A stretch of 38,087 nucleotides of DNA from DATACN01 sp038215095 (GCA_038215095.1 JBBQRG010000023.1:1-38087), one strand, 5' to 3'. Shown: positions 25,834-34,336, numbered from the stretch's first letter. Numbers and translations are program-made. The notes: a model not told the origin generated them from the letters alone.

Positions 25834-26567
25834 AGGCCTTCGGGGTGCCGGCCGACGTACCCCTTCGCCGAGCGCATCTCGTCGGTCCAGCGCGAGCCGC
25901 CGGCCTTCTTGGCGCTCGTGTCGAAGCGCAGGCCGGCCACCACCATGTAGATGTGGCCGCTGTTCGAGCGCAGCGTGACCCAGGCGCCGCGGCCGCGCGG
26001 CCCCCACTTCATGAACTGGCTCGAGTCCATCGGCTGGTCGATCAGCCCCGCGCCGTGCAGCGCGTAGCTCACCGAGCCGGAGCAGTCGTAGCCCGTGTCC
26101 TTGAAGCGGCCGTGTCCGCCGCCGTACTTGTACGGCTTCTTGGCGATCTCGTTGCCCGCGGCGATGATCTGCTGCACGGCCGGCGGGGCGTCGGACGGCG
26201 CAACCGCCAATCCGTCGGAGGTAAGGGTGGCCCTGCCGACGGCGGGGGCCGGGCTCTGCACCTGCGCCGACATTGCCTCGCGCTTCAAGACGCTCGCGTC
26301 GGAGCGCGTCACGACGCCGTCGGGGCGGCGACTGGTGGCGCTCTCGAAGCGCTTCACGCTGCGCTTGGTGCCGCGGCCGAACTGGCCGTCGACGGTGGTG
26401 GTCTGTCCGACCTTGCCGAGGTAGCGCTGCAGGGTCTTCACGTCTGAGCCGTGCGAGCCCTGGCGCAGGGTGCGGGAGCCGAACTTGGCCGCCTCGGCGG
26501 CCGACGGGAGCAGCGCGGTGCACAGCACCGCGATCGCAGTTGGCAGTGCGGTACGACGGAGCTTCAT
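25830..26567 (-). CDS. Secreted NlpC/P60 cell-wall hydrolase with peptidoglycan-binding domain
   Basis: This 245-residue exported protein has a signal peptide (residues 1-26, ending AEA) and a peptidoglycan-binding type 1 domain (about 36-97, GSDVKTLQRYLGKVG then GQFGRGTKRSVKRF). A linker leads to a C-terminal NlpC/P60-like domain with catalytic Cys162 (YDCSGSVSYAL) and His211 (SGHIYMVV). Such enzymes cut peptide cross-links or stems of peptidoglycan. The start is ATG 26567. A c-di-AMP riboswitch lies directly upstream, an arrangement known for actinobacterial cell-wall hydrolases, so expression is probably tied to c-di-AMP and turgor. Confidence 0.92.
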   Translation of the reverse strand: MKLRRTALPTAIAVLCTALLPSAAEAAKFGSRTLRQGSHGSDVKTLQRYLGKVGQTTTVDGQFGRGTKRSVKRFESATSRRPDGVVTRSDASVLKREAMSAQVQSPAPAVGRATLTSDGLAVAPSDAPPAVQQIIAAGNEIAKKPYKYGGGHGRFKDTGYDCSGSVSYALHGAGLIDQPMDSSQFMKWGPRGRGAWVTLRSNSGHIYMVVAGLRFDTSAKKAGGSRWTDEMRSAKGYVGRHPEGL

Positions 26568-26590
26568 GCGGGCGGATCCCTCTCTTGTCG

Positions 26591-26740
26591 CGCCTACGGG
26601 GTTAGCTGACGGGCTCGCGCCAAGAGAGCGGCGCTACACCACCGAGCGGTGGCGATTCGCCCCTGGCCCGCTGTTGAACGGGCCATTGGGTCCCCCGCTC
26701 CCCACCCGACGGCGGGCAGGGATTCGGCTGGGTTTAAGCG
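26591..26740 (-). promoter_or_regulatory. c-di-AMP riboswitch (ydaO-yuaA class)
   Basis: Read on the minus strand, this 150-nt leader has the conserved blocks of the ydaO class in order. These are CGCTTAA at the 5' end (26740), GCCGAATCC, GAGCGGGGGACCCA (26700-26687), GGGGCGAATC, and AGCCCGTCAGCTAACCCCG followed by TAGGCG at the 3' end (26591). The first six bases pair with the last six to close P1. A -10-like TAACGT (26752-26747) sits one spacer length upstream, placing the transcript start at about 26740. The NlpC/P60 start codon is 23 bases downstream. In this class c-di-AMP binding turns expression off. Confidence 0.92.
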
Positions 26741-26785
26741 AGCGGCACGTTATCCAATCGGGCCGACAACGCGCACACTCCAGTG

Positions 26786-27436
26786 ATGAAACAGATCTTG
26801 GCCGCCACGGTTGCGCTGCTCATGGCCGGATGTGGGGCACAGCAGCACCATCCCAAGCAGGTCGTCGTGGCTGCCCTGGGCGACTCGATCACCGCGGGCT
26901 CGCCGCTGTGGGACCCGGATCCGGCCGTGCGGGAGCAGCTCGGCGCCTCGAACCCCGACAGCCAGTACGAGGTCTGGGTCGAGCGCCGCCTGAAGAACGT
27001 GCGCTTCCGCAACTGCGGCGTGTTCGGCGAGCGCACCGATCAGATCGCCGCGCGCTTGGACAGCTGCGTGGAGGGGGCCGACGTGCTCATTCTCCAGGGC
27101 GGCATCAACGACATCGCGCAGATGCGCCGCGTGAGCACGGCCGCGCGCAACCTGCGCGAGATGGTGAAGCGCGGCAAGCGGCTGAAGCTGCGGGTGGCGC
27201 TGGTGGAGGTGCTGCCGTGGAACAACGGCTATCCGCTGGCGGACATGCGCATCCGCAAGCTCAACCGCCTGATCGACGCGATCGGCCGCGACGAGCGGGT
27301 GCCCGTCTACCCCTGGTACCGGCGGCTCGAGGATCGCGACCGGGCGGGGCGCATGAGGGCCGACTGGACGATCGACGGCGACCACCCCACGGTGGAGGGC
27401 TACCGGCGCCTGGCCGACTCGGTCGAGCTGCCGTAG
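26786..27436 (+). CDS. SGNH/GDSL-family lipoprotein hydrolase
   Basis: This 216-residue exported protein has a lipobox at LLMAGC, with Cys16 the likely lipidated residue. The SGNH blocks are GDSITAG with Ser34, GGINDIA with the oxyanion Asn, and DGDHPTVEG with the catalytic Asp/His pair. These hydrolases cleave esters of lipids, acylated sugars or thioesters; the substrate is unknown. ATG 26786 is preferred to the GTG directly before it. Its 3' end overlaps the end of the convergent uracil-DNA glycosylase gene by 37 bases. Confidence 0.9.
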   Translation: MKQILAATVALLMAGCGAQQHHPKQVVVAALGDSITAGSPLWDPDPAVREQLGASNPDSQYEVWVERRLKNVRFRNCGVFGERTDQIAARLDSCVEGADVLILQGGINDIAQMRRVSTAARNLREMVKRGKRLKLRVALVEVLPWNNGYPLADMRIRKLNRLIDAIGRDERVPVYPWYRRLEDRDRAGRMRADWTIDGDHPTVEGYRRLADSVELP

Positions 27437-28122
27437 CCGAGCTCGCGGGCGCGGGCGAAGATCGCGTCGAGCATCGGCTCGGTGAGCCTGCCGGTGAAGG
27501 TGTTCTGCTGGCTCGGGTGGTAGGTGCCGAGCAGCACCGGCCCATCCTCCGCCGCGTGCTCGGCGCCGTGCCCGAACCTCGGCTTCGGCCTCAGGCCGAA
27601 CAGGCGGCAGGCCGCGTCCCAGGCGAAGCCGCCCAGGCAGACGATCACGCGCGGGCGCAGCAGCTCGAGCTCGCGCTCGGCGTAGGGCAGGCAGTTGTCA
27701 CGCTCCTGCGGCAGCGGCTTGTTGGCCGGCGGCGCGCAGCGCACGGCCGCCGCGATGAAGGCGCCCTCCAGGCGCAGGCCGTCATCGGCGTGCACCGAGG
27801 TGGGCTGGTTGGCGAAGCCGGTGCGATGCAGCGACGCGAACAGCCAGTCGCCCGAGCGGTCGCCGGTGAACACGCGCCCGGTGCGGTTGCCGCCGTGTGC
27901 CGCTGGGGCCAGGCCGAACACGTAGACCTCCGCCTCCGGGTCGCCGAAGCCGGGGATCGGCCTGCCCCAGTAGTGCTCGTCGCGGTAGGCGGCGCGCTTC
28001 TCGCGCGCCACGCGCTCGCGCCACTCGACCAGTCGCGGGCAGCGGCGGCAGTCGACGACCCGCCGCTCGAGCTCGGCTAGTCCTTCAGCCGCTTGCCCGT
28101 CGTGAACAGGTACTGCGCCCAC
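27400..28122 (-). CDS. Uracil-DNA glycosylase, family 5-like (UdgB), iron-sulfur
   Basis: This roughly 240-residue enzyme removes uracil and deaminated purines from DNA. Motif A is GLAPAAHGGNRTG (70-82), with Ala where family 4 enzymes have a catalytic acid, as in family 5. Motif B is GTYHPSQQNTFTG. Cysteines in CRRC near the N-terminus, AVRCAPP and NCLPY fit the 4Fe-4S cluster. The start is uncertain: GTG 28122 is the nearest standard start in frame and overlaps the ABC permease gene by 46 bases; homology begins at about 28080. It appears to be the last gene of the ABC exporter transcript. Confidence 0.88.
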   Translation of the reverse strand: MGAVPVHDGQAAEGLAELERRVVDCRRCPRLVEWRERVAREKRAAYRDEHYWGRPIPGFGDPEAEVYVFGLAPAAHGGNRTGRVFTGDRSGDWLFASLHRTGFANQPTSVHADDGLRLEGAFIAAAVRCAPPANKPLPQERDNCLPYAERELELLRPRVIVCLGGFAWDAACRLFGLRPKPRFGHGAEHAAEDGPVLLGTYHPSQQNTFTGRLTEPMLDAIFARARELGYGSSTESARRR

Positions 28123-28832
28123 AGGTAGGCCGGGATCGCCAGCGCGGCAACTACGCCCAGAGCCAGGTAGATCGACACGTCCGACCGGCCCAGGAAGCCG
28201 TACCGCACCGCATCCACGAGGTAGAAGAGCGGGTTCGCGTGCGACAGCTCGTGCCACGGCGAGGGCAGGCGGTCGATCGAGTAGAAGGTCCCGCCGAGGA
28301 ATGCCAGCGGCAGGATCAGGATGTTCGAGATGAAGGTGGTGTGGTCCCAGGTCTCCGCGTAGATGCCCACCACGGTGCCGAGCGAGGAGAACAGCACGAG
28401 CGCCAGCACCACGGCCACGATCAGCGCGAGCGGGCGGTGCACCGGCGCGCCCACCAGCGGGATCGACAGCAGCAGCAGCGAACCGCCGATGGCGCTGGCC
28501 CGGAAGGCGCCGCCCACCGTGTAGCCGAGCGTCATCTGCCATGGGTGCATCGGCGCCGACAGCACATCGTGGATGTAGCGGTCGAAGCGCGCCTGGAAGA
28601 TCGAGGCCGAGTTGTTGGCATAGGCCGCCTGCACCATCGCCATGGTGATCAGCCCGGGCACGATGAACACGTCGTAGGGGACGCCCTGGATGCCGCCGCG
28701 GATGCGCCCGAGCGACAGCCCGAACACGACGATGAACAGGATCGACGAGATCACCGGGGCGAGGATCGTCTGGGTCCAGAGCTTCGACACGCGCAGCGTC
28801 TCGCGCCGCGACAGCCAGAACAGGCCGTTCAC
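28077..28832 (-). CDS. ABC-2 type exporter permease
   Basis: This 251-residue membrane protein has six hydrophobic segments and ABC-2 family features: LSRRETLRVSKLW in the N-terminal interface helix, YDVFIVPGLITMAMVQAAY, and the late NILILPLAFLGGTFYSIDRLP followed by NPLFYLVDAVRYGFLG. It pairs with the ATPase encoded just upstream (GTGA overlap at 28829-28832) to form a NatAB/DrrAB-like exporter. The substrate is unknown. Confidence 0.92.
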   Translation of the reverse strand: MNGLFWLSRRETLRVSKLWTQTILAPVISSILFIVVFGLSLGRIRGGIQGVPYDVFIVPGLITMAMVQAAYANNSASIFQARFDRYIHDVLSAPMHPWQMTLGYTVGGAFRASAIGGSLLLLSIPLVGAPVHRPLALIVAVVLALVLFSSLGTVVGIYAETWDHTTFISNILILPLAFLGGTFYSIDRLPSPWHELSHANPLFYLVDAVRYGFLGRSDVSIYLALGVVAALAIPAYLWAQYLFTTGKRLKD

Positions 28833-29569
28833 GGGGTGACCGCCATCGCCTTCACGTAGACGTCGTGCAGGCGGTCGACGCCGAAGTGCTCGCGCAGGCC
28901 CTGAGCGGTGTCGCGGGCGATCAGCCGCCCGCCCTGGATCAGGCCGATCTCCTCGCAGAGCTGCTCGGCCTCCTCGAGGTAGTGGGTGGTCAGCAGGATC
29001 GTGGTGCCCTCCGCGTGCAGCTGGCGGATGTAGCGCCACAGCTCCAGGCGCAGCTCCACGTCAACTCCGGCCGTGGGCTCGTCGAGGATCACCAGGCGCG
29101 GCCGGTGCATGAGCGCCCGCGCGAGCAGCAGGCGACGGCGCTGGCCACCCGAGAGCTTCGGGGCCCGCACGTCGCGCTTCGCCTCCAGTGCGAAGATCTC
29201 GATCATCTCCTCGGCGCGCTGCCCGGCCTCGTCGCGGCCCATGCCGAAGTAGCCGCCGTGGTAGACGAGCGTCTCCCTGACCGTCAGGAAGCGGTCGAGG
29301 TTGATGTCCTGCTCGGCCAGGCCGATCCAGCCGCGCGCCTTGATGGTCTTGGCGGGCTCCCCGAACACGAGGATCTCGCCGGCGGTCACCCGGATCAGGT
29401 TGCAGACGGCGCTGATCGCGGTGGTCTTGCCGGCCCCGTTCGGCCCGAGCAGCCCGAAGAAGGAGCCGGCGGGGATGTCGAGGTCGAAGTTCTCGAGTGC
29501 GAGCGTGCCGTCGTCGTAGCGCTTGGTCAGGCCACTGATCGACAGCGCCGGTGCGGGCTCCTGGAACAC
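28829..29569 (-). CDS. ABC exporter ATP-binding protein
   Basis: This 246-residue ATPase has Walker A GPNGAGKTT (42-50), Q-loop in AEQDINL, signature LSGGQ (139-143), Walker B LVILDE (159-164) and the switch His in TTHYLEEAE. It belongs to the drug/natural-product exporter group that works with ABC-2 permeases and is coupled to the following gene. The GTG start at 29569 is divergent from the frameshifted membrane protein gene at 29622, leaving a 52-base shared promoter region. Confidence 0.93.
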   Translation of the reverse strand: MFQEPAPALSISGLTKRYDDGTLALENFDLDIPAGSFFGLLGPNGAGKTTAISAVCNLIRVTAGEILVFGEPAKTIKARGWIGLAEQDINLDRFLTVRETLVYHGGYFGMGRDEAGQRAEEMIEIFALEAKRDVRAPKLSGGQRRRLLLARALMHRPRLVILDEPTAGVDVELRLELWRYIRQLHAEGTTILLTTHYLEEAEQLCEEIGLIQGGRLIARDTAQGLREHFGVDRLHDVYVKAMAVTP

Positions 29570-29621
29570 CTCATCGACACTACCGACCGCCTCGTCCTCA
29601 TCGGTCAGGAGAATTCGACCC

Positions 29622-30255
29622 GTGCCCTATGGCGAGCTCATCTCCCACGGCGCCCACGGGGAGCAGCGCGGGTTCCGCGTCGGGTGGAGGGCGGGCCGCT
29701 CCAGCTTCTGGCGCGTGCTCGGGCTGGGCGCCCTCGCCGTGGCGTTCGCGTTCGCCGTCATGCTCGCGATCGCGGTGCCGCTCGGCGGAATGGTGGGCGC
29801 AACCTTCGCCCTCACCGATGCGACGCTGCCGCGCGTGCTGGCGGTCGCGGGTGCTGTGATCATCGGCCTGACGTCGCTGTTCGTCGGGTTCATTCCCTCG
29901 CCGTCGTCGCGCAGTACTCGGTACGCGAAGTCGTGCTCCGGCGCCGGGGAGCTCCCGCTTCGTTCCGCGCGGGCTGGGGGCTCCTTCGCCACAACATCGT
30001 CGCCTCGCTGCTGCTCTTCCTGATCCAGCAGGGGATCAAGATCGGCGCCGGCTTCGTGATCCTGCTGGTGTCCGGCCTCCTCTCTGTACCGGCGATCGTG
30101 CTCGCGGTCACGGGCGGGGGCACGGCGGCCATCGTGGCTGTCGCGCTGACGGGTGCGGTGGTGGTTCCCCTGGCGCTGGCCGCCTTGGGGCCGTGGGCAG
30201 CTTCAGCCACGGGCTCTGGACGCTCGCGTACGTGCGGCTGTCGCCGGGGCGCTAG
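29622..30255 (+). pseudogene. Membrane protein gene of unknown function with two frameshifts
   Basis: A good start (GTG 29622, AGGAGA at 29607-29612) opens PYGELISHGAHGEQRGFRVGWRAG and two membrane segments, and the frame then breaks near 29892-29900. The protein continues in another frame with LAVVAQYSVREVVL, SFRAGWGLLRHNIVASLLLF and two more membrane segments. It breaks again at a GGGG run near 30184-30190 and ends in a third frame with GSFSHGLWTLAYVRLSPGR and TAG 30253-30255. Each break is repaired by adding one base to a homopolymer (CCC and GGGG), giving one roughly 211-residue protein. The overall look is of an actinobacterial polytopic protein of unknown role. It may be a decaying gene or two base-call errors. 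Its stop shares CTAG with rmlB. Confidence 0.7.
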
Positions 30256-31244
30256 GAGCCGCCGCCCAGCGCCCTGCCGTACTGCTTCGCGTAGTACTCG
30301 CGGTACTCGCCCGAGCGGATCGGCGCCCACCAATCCTCGTTCGAGCGATACCACTCGACCGTGCGCTCGAGTCCCTCGGCGAATCGCACCTGCGCCTCCC
30401 AGCCCAGCTCCTCGCGGATCTTGTCCGAGCCGAGCGAGTAGCGCCGGTCGTGGCCCGGGCGGTCGGTCACGTGCTCGATCAGCGAGTCGTCGCGGCCGGT
30501 CAGCTCGAGGATGCGCTTCACGACGTCCACGTTCTCCATCTCGTCGGGGCCGCCGGCGTTGTATGCCTGGCCGGGGCGGCCGTGCTCGAGCACGGTGTGG
30601 ATGGCGCGGCAGAAGTCCTCCACGAACAGCCAGTTGCGCACCTGGCGGCCGTCGCCGTAGACGGGCAGGGAGTCTCCGTGCAGGGCGTTCAACACCATCA
30701 GGGGGATCAGCTTCTCGGGGTACTGGCGCGGGCCGTAGTTGTTCGAGCCGCGGCAGATGAGCGCCTCGGTGCCGTAGGTGTGGGCGTGCGCGGACACCAG
30801 CAGGTCGCCCGCCGCCTTGGTCGCCGAGTAGGGCGAGGAGGGGTCGAGCGGCGAGGTCTCCGTGAACGAGCCCTCGGCGATCGAGCCGTAGACCTCGTCG
30901 GTCGAGACCTGCAGGTAGCGGGGCACGCCCAGCTCGCGCACGGCGTCCAGCAGCACGCCGGTGCCGATCACATGAGTGCGGGCGAAGGCCTCCTGGTCGT
31001 CGATAGAGCGGTCCACGTGCGACTCGGCCGCGAAGTTCACGACCGCGTCGCAGCCCGCCATCACCTCGCGCACGACGCGCGGGTCCTCGATCGCGCCCAC
31101 CACCAGCTCCGCGCCGTCCGGCAGGTTCTCGCGGCGCCCGGCGTAGGTGAGCTTGTCGAGCACGACGACGTCGTGGTCGCCGCCCACCAGGCGCACGTAC
31201 GTCGAGCCGATGAAGCCCGCCGCGCCCGTGACCAGCAGCCTCAT
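30252..31244 (-). CDS. rfbB: dTDP-glucose 4,6-dehydratase
   Basis: This 330-residue extended short-chain dehydrogenase catalyses the second step of dTDP-L-rhamnose synthesis. It has the NAD-binding GAAGFIG (7-13), the dehydratase triad STDEVYG (Thr115, Asp116, Glu117), and catalytic Tyr139 with Lys143 (YSATK). RQVRNWLFVEDFCRAI and NAGGPDEMENVDV are family signatures. The ATG start overlaps rfbD by ATGA (31241-31244). It is the last gene of the ceramidase-like/rfbD/rfbB operon. The 331-codon length is normal for RmlB. Confidence 0.96.
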   Translation of the reverse strand: MRLLVTGAAGFIGSTYVRLVGGDHDVVVLDKLTYAGRRENLPDGAELVVGAIEDPRVVREVMAGCDAVVNFAAESHVDRSIDDQEAFARTHVIGTGVLLDAVRELGVPRYLQVSTDEVYGSIAEGSFTETSPLDPSSPYSATKAAGDLLVSAHAHTYGTEALICRGSNNYGPRQYPEKLIPLMVLNALHGDSLPVYGDGRQVRNWLFVEDFCRAIHTVLEHGRPGQAYNAGGPDEMENVDVVKRILELTGRDDSLIEHVTDRPGHDRRYSLGSDKIREELGWEAQVRFAEGLERTVEWYRSNEDWWAPIRSGEYREYYAKQYGRALGGGS

Positions 31245-32056
31245 ACCCGCACCCCGAGGTAGGCGTCGAGGCCGGCCTGCCAGGGCGGCAGCTCGACGGC
31301 GCCGGGCCGCTCGCTGCGCAGCACCGACCAGGCGGGGCGCGGGGCGGGGCGCTTGAACTCCTCGCTGGTGCACGGCTCGACGCGCTTGTCGATCCCGGCG
31401 CGCTCGAAGATCGCCCGGGCCAGCTCGTACCAGGAGCACTGGCCCGCGCCGGCCATGTGGTGCACGCCGTAGTCCTCGCCGCTAGCCAGTCGCAGGATGC
31501 CCTCCGCCAGGTGCGGCGTGAAGGTGGGGCAGCCCACCTGGTCGTCCACCACGCGCAGCTCGTCGCTCTTGGCGGCGAGCATCGTCGCCACGAAGTTCTT
31601 GCCGTGCTCGCCGAACAGCCACGAGGAGCGCACGACGAAGTGGCGCGGGTTGGCCGCGGCGGTGGCCAGCTCCCCCGCCAGCTTCGAGCGACCGTAGGAG
31701 GACAGGGGCCCGGTCGGATCGGACTCCACGTACGGCTCGCGCTTGGACCCGTCGAACACGTAGTCGGTCGACACGTAGACCACGCTCGCGCCGGCGGCCG
31801 CCGCCGCCTCGGCCGCGTTGCGGGCCCCGAGCTCGTTCACCAGCAGCGTCTGCTCGGGCTCGGCCTCGGCGCCGTCCACGTCGGTCCAGGCGGCGCAGTT
31901 CACCACCACGCCGGGCTCGGCCCGCCCGACGGCGGAGCGCACCGCCCCGGCGTCGGTCACGTCACAGTCGGCCCGCGCCAGCGCCACGGCGTCGCCGGCC
32001 AGGCGCGCCACATCGCGGCCGAGCATTCCGCCCGCTCCCAGCACGAGGATTCGCAT
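31241..32056 (-). CDS. rfbD: dTDP-4-dehydrorhamnose reductase
   Basis: This 271-residue enzyme performs the last step of dTDP-L-rhamnose synthesis. It has NADPH-binding GAGGMLG (7-13), NCAAWTDVDGAE, STDYVFDG and the catalytic YGRSK (Tyr121, Lys125). The start ATG shares its A with the stop of the ceramidase-like gene (TGATG), showing tight coupling. No rmlC epimerase is encoded between rfbD and rfbB or elsewhere in the window, so it must lie outside. Confidence 0.95.
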   Translation of the reverse strand: MRILVLGAGGMLGRDVARLAGDAVALARADCDVTDAGAVRSAVGRAEPGVVVNCAAWTDVDGAEAEPEQTLLVNELGARNAAEAAAAAGASVVYVSTDYVFDGSKREPYVESDPTGPLSSYGRSKLAGELATAAANPRHFVVRSSWLFGEHGKNFVATMLAAKSDELRVVDDQVGCPTFTPHLAEGILRLASGEDYGVHHMAGAGQCSWYELARAIFERAGIDKRVEPCTSEEFKRPAPRPAWSVLRSERPGAVELPPWQAGLDAYLGVRV

Positions 32057-34302
32057 CAGCGGCTGAGTGTGACGCTCTTCGCGCTGAAGTTCCCGTAGCG
32101 GTCGTTGCCGCTCACGGCCCGGACCGTCGCGCCGGCGGGCGCGCGCACCGAGAACACGCCGCTGCGCTTGCGTCTCGCGATCACGAGCCGGCGGTTCACC
32201 TCGAAGCGGACTACGCCGCCCTGCACGCTCCGCGGCCGGTAGATCAGGTCGTTGTCGCGCACGAGCGGCGGGTAGTCCAGGGCCACGGCGAGGCGGCCGG
32301 CCGCGGCGGGCACCGGGCGAAGCTTGAGCGCGCGGTTCGCGATCACGCGGAACCTCGGCGAGTACACCCGATAGCGCTTGGCGGTGATCACCAGCCGGTA
32401 CAGGCCGCGCGGCTGGCTCTGGGGCACCTGCCAGCGCGCCGCGTAGCCGCCGTTCGAGTCCACCGACCAGAGCATCTGAAGGCCTAGGTCGGTCGCCACC
32501 GTGCGCCAGCGCCCGTGGAGCCGGCGCTGGGCCGACACAAAGGCGCGGTCCACCGGGCGGTCCAGGCCGAGCGCGGCGCCGCGCCACGAGAAGCGCGCCT
32601 TGTGGAGGCGCCGCACGTGCACGCGCTGCAGGCGCCCCCCGGAGGGGTTGGCGGTGCCGCTGCCGTAGCCGGGTCCGTTCGGCTGGACGCCGTTTGTGGG
32701 GTCGAAGGGGTAGGGCTGGGGCGCTGGGTGGCCACCCACCAGGCTGCGGGCCAGCTCGGCCTGCTGCTGGCGCAGGAAGTTCCCCTCGAGCGGGCCGTAC
32801 AGCGTGGAGCCGCCCTCGTAGTGCTGGCGGTCGTACTCCTCCGGGGTGGTGAGGTACTGGATGAAGTCGCCGGCCAGGCCGGACACCACGACGCGGTCGA
32901 TGCCGGAGCCGGCCACCACCGCGCCGACTCCTTCGCGCAGGCGCTGGCCCACCTCGCGGGTGGCCTCGCCGGGCTGGCTCACGATCAGGCGGCTGCCCAC
33001 CCGCACGTCCATCAGCGGCACCGCCTTCGGCACGCTCTTCGAGTCGAGCGGGATGCCCTCCTTGTGTCCCTGCCCGGGCACCTCGACGGGGTTGCGCGTG
33101 CCCTCGAAGCTGTGGTGGGTCACGTCGAAGAGCGGGCCGCGCTCCTCCTCCGAGCCCGTCAGGAACGGGAAGCCGGCCATCGCGTAGTCGGCCACCCGTC
33201 CGCCCTCGGTCTGCTGGCCGCAGAAGCACACGCGCGTCCAGCGCGAGTCGAGCGCCGGCGAGCGCTGCATCGAGCCGCGCGCGCTGCGCCAGGCCCTCAG
33301 CATCGCGGCCGCCTCCACGCGCCCGACGTAGTCCGACGCCGCTGGGCCGTCGCGCGTCAGCCCGGCCGACTGGTCGCCCTCGTCGGAGTTGCCGTACACG
33401 TTCAGCACCTTCTGCTTCCTCGGCACCTTGCCGGCCTTGCGCACGCGCGCCTCGAACACCTGCATGGCCGAGGCTAAGTGGTCCTCGTTGTAGAACTGGA
33501 AGCTCGACTTCGTGACGGTGCCGTGGTCGGCGAAGGTGGACCACGCGCCGATCGGGACGTGGCGCAGCCGGCCCCTCACGCGCCTGAGCTTGTCCACCCG
33601 CAGCACGTTCACCGCCGGGTCGATCGTGTGTGCGATGCCGAGCGGGTCCTGCGACGCGGTGCCCTGGCCCGGCTGGAGCAGGATGCCGTGGTCGGCCAGG
33701 TGGGCCTCGATCGAGCGGTTCTGGGTGAGTCCCTCGATCGTGGTGGCGCCCCAGCCGGCCGCGGCGGGGGCGAGGTCGCTGTCGGCGCGCCGCACGGCGG
33801 CGGCGATCTGCTTGGTCAGGAAGGTGTAGAGCTGCGGGTCCGCCGGCTTGGGGTCGAGCAGCCGGTAGAAGCTGATCGGGTCGGTGGCCGTCTGCAGGCT
33901 GGGGGCGGCGGTGTTGAAGGTCTTGAAGTTCGCGAAGCCGCCGGGCCCGGAATGCGTGTGGGAGGCCGAGATCAGCACGTTCTCCTCGCGGAAGCCGCGG
34001 CCGGCGTTGAGCGCCGCCACCTGTTTCTGCATCCCCGCCGGGATCATGAACAGGTCGACCTGGACGAGCGCGACCTTGCGGCTGCCCTCCTGGAGCACCA
34101 GCGCACGCGAGTGGAGCCGCGTCTGCTGGCCGTGCGAGGTGCGGTCGGCACGGGTCCAGCCCCCGAGGTAGTAGCCCGTCTGTGGCGTGATGTCCGCCAT
34201 CCCCACGCCGGCGCGCAGCGGCGCGGCGTGCGCGGCCGCCGGCAGCGCGACGAGCGCCGCCAGCGCGACGAGGATCGCTGCCATCGGGCCCCGGCGCCTC
34301 AC
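32056..34302 (-). CDS. Secreted neutral/alkaline ceramidase-like hydrolase
   Basis: This 748-residue exported protein has a signal peptide (MRRRGPMAAILVALAALVAL with cleavage near AHA) and the neutral ceramidase N-terminal domain. Landmarks are AGVGMADITPQTGYYLGGW, the zinc-ligand region SASHTHSGPGG, ADHGTV, and GNSDEGDQSAG, where the Ser corresponds to the nucleophile of ceramidases (GDVSPN in typical members, GDQSAG here). The C-terminal ~200 residues look like beta-sandwich domains. It probably cleaves amide-linked or acylated lipids outside the cell; ceramide itself is not certain. GTG 34302 keeps the positively charged signal n-region; ATG 34284 is an alternative. It heads the rfbDB operon. 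Confidence 0.88.
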   Translation of the reverse strand: MRRRGPMAAILVALAALVALPAAAHAAPLRAGVGMADITPQTGYYLGGWTRADRTSHGQQTRLHSRALVLQEGSRKVALVQVDLFMIPAGMQKQVAALNAGRGFREENVLISASHTHSGPGGFANFKTFNTAAPSLQTATDPISFYRLLDPKPADPQLYTFLTKQIAAAVRRADSDLAPAAAGWGATTIEGLTQNRSIEAHLADHGILLQPGQGTASQDPLGIAHTIDPAVNVLRVDKLRRVRGRLRHVPIGAWSTFADHGTVTKSSFQFYNEDHLASAMQVFEARVRKAGKVPRKQKVLNVYGNSDEGDQSAGLTRDGPAASDYVGRVEAAAMLRAWRSARGSMQRSPALDSRWTRVCFCGQQTEGGRVADYAMAGFPFLTGSEEERGPLFDVTHHSFEGTRNPVEVPGQGHKEGIPLDSKSVPKAVPLMDVRVGSRLIVSQPGEATREVGQRLREGVGAVVAGSGIDRVVVSGLAGDFIQYLTTPEEYDRQHYEGGSTLYGPLEGNFLRQQQAELARSLVGGHPAPQPYPFDPTNGVQPNGPGYGSGTANPSGGRLQRVHVRRLHKARFSWRGAALGLDRPVDRAFVSAQRRLHGRWRTVATDLGLQMLWSVDSNGGYAARWQVPQSQPRGLYRLVITAKRYRVYSPRFRVIANRALKLRPVPAAAGRLAVALDYPPLVRDNDLIYRPRSVQGGVVRFEVNRRLVIARRKRSGVFSVRAPAGATVRAVSGNDRYGNFSAKSVTLSR

Positions 34303-34311
34303 AGCGGCGCG

Positions 34312-34329
34312 AGCCTACACCCGTAGGCT
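34312..34329. promoter_or_regulatory. Symmetric divergent leaderless promoter
   Basis: AGCCTAC-ACCC-GTAGGCT (34312-34329) is a perfect 7-bp inverted repeat. Each arm carries the -10-like hexamer TAGGCT pointing outward: on the plus strand 34324-34329, seven bases before the hydrolase ATG, and on the minus strand 34317-34312, nine bases before the ceramidase-like GTG. Transcripts would start at or next to both start codons. The element is also a possible operator for a dimeric regulator. Confidence 0.5.
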
Positions 34330-34336
34330 TGCCCCC

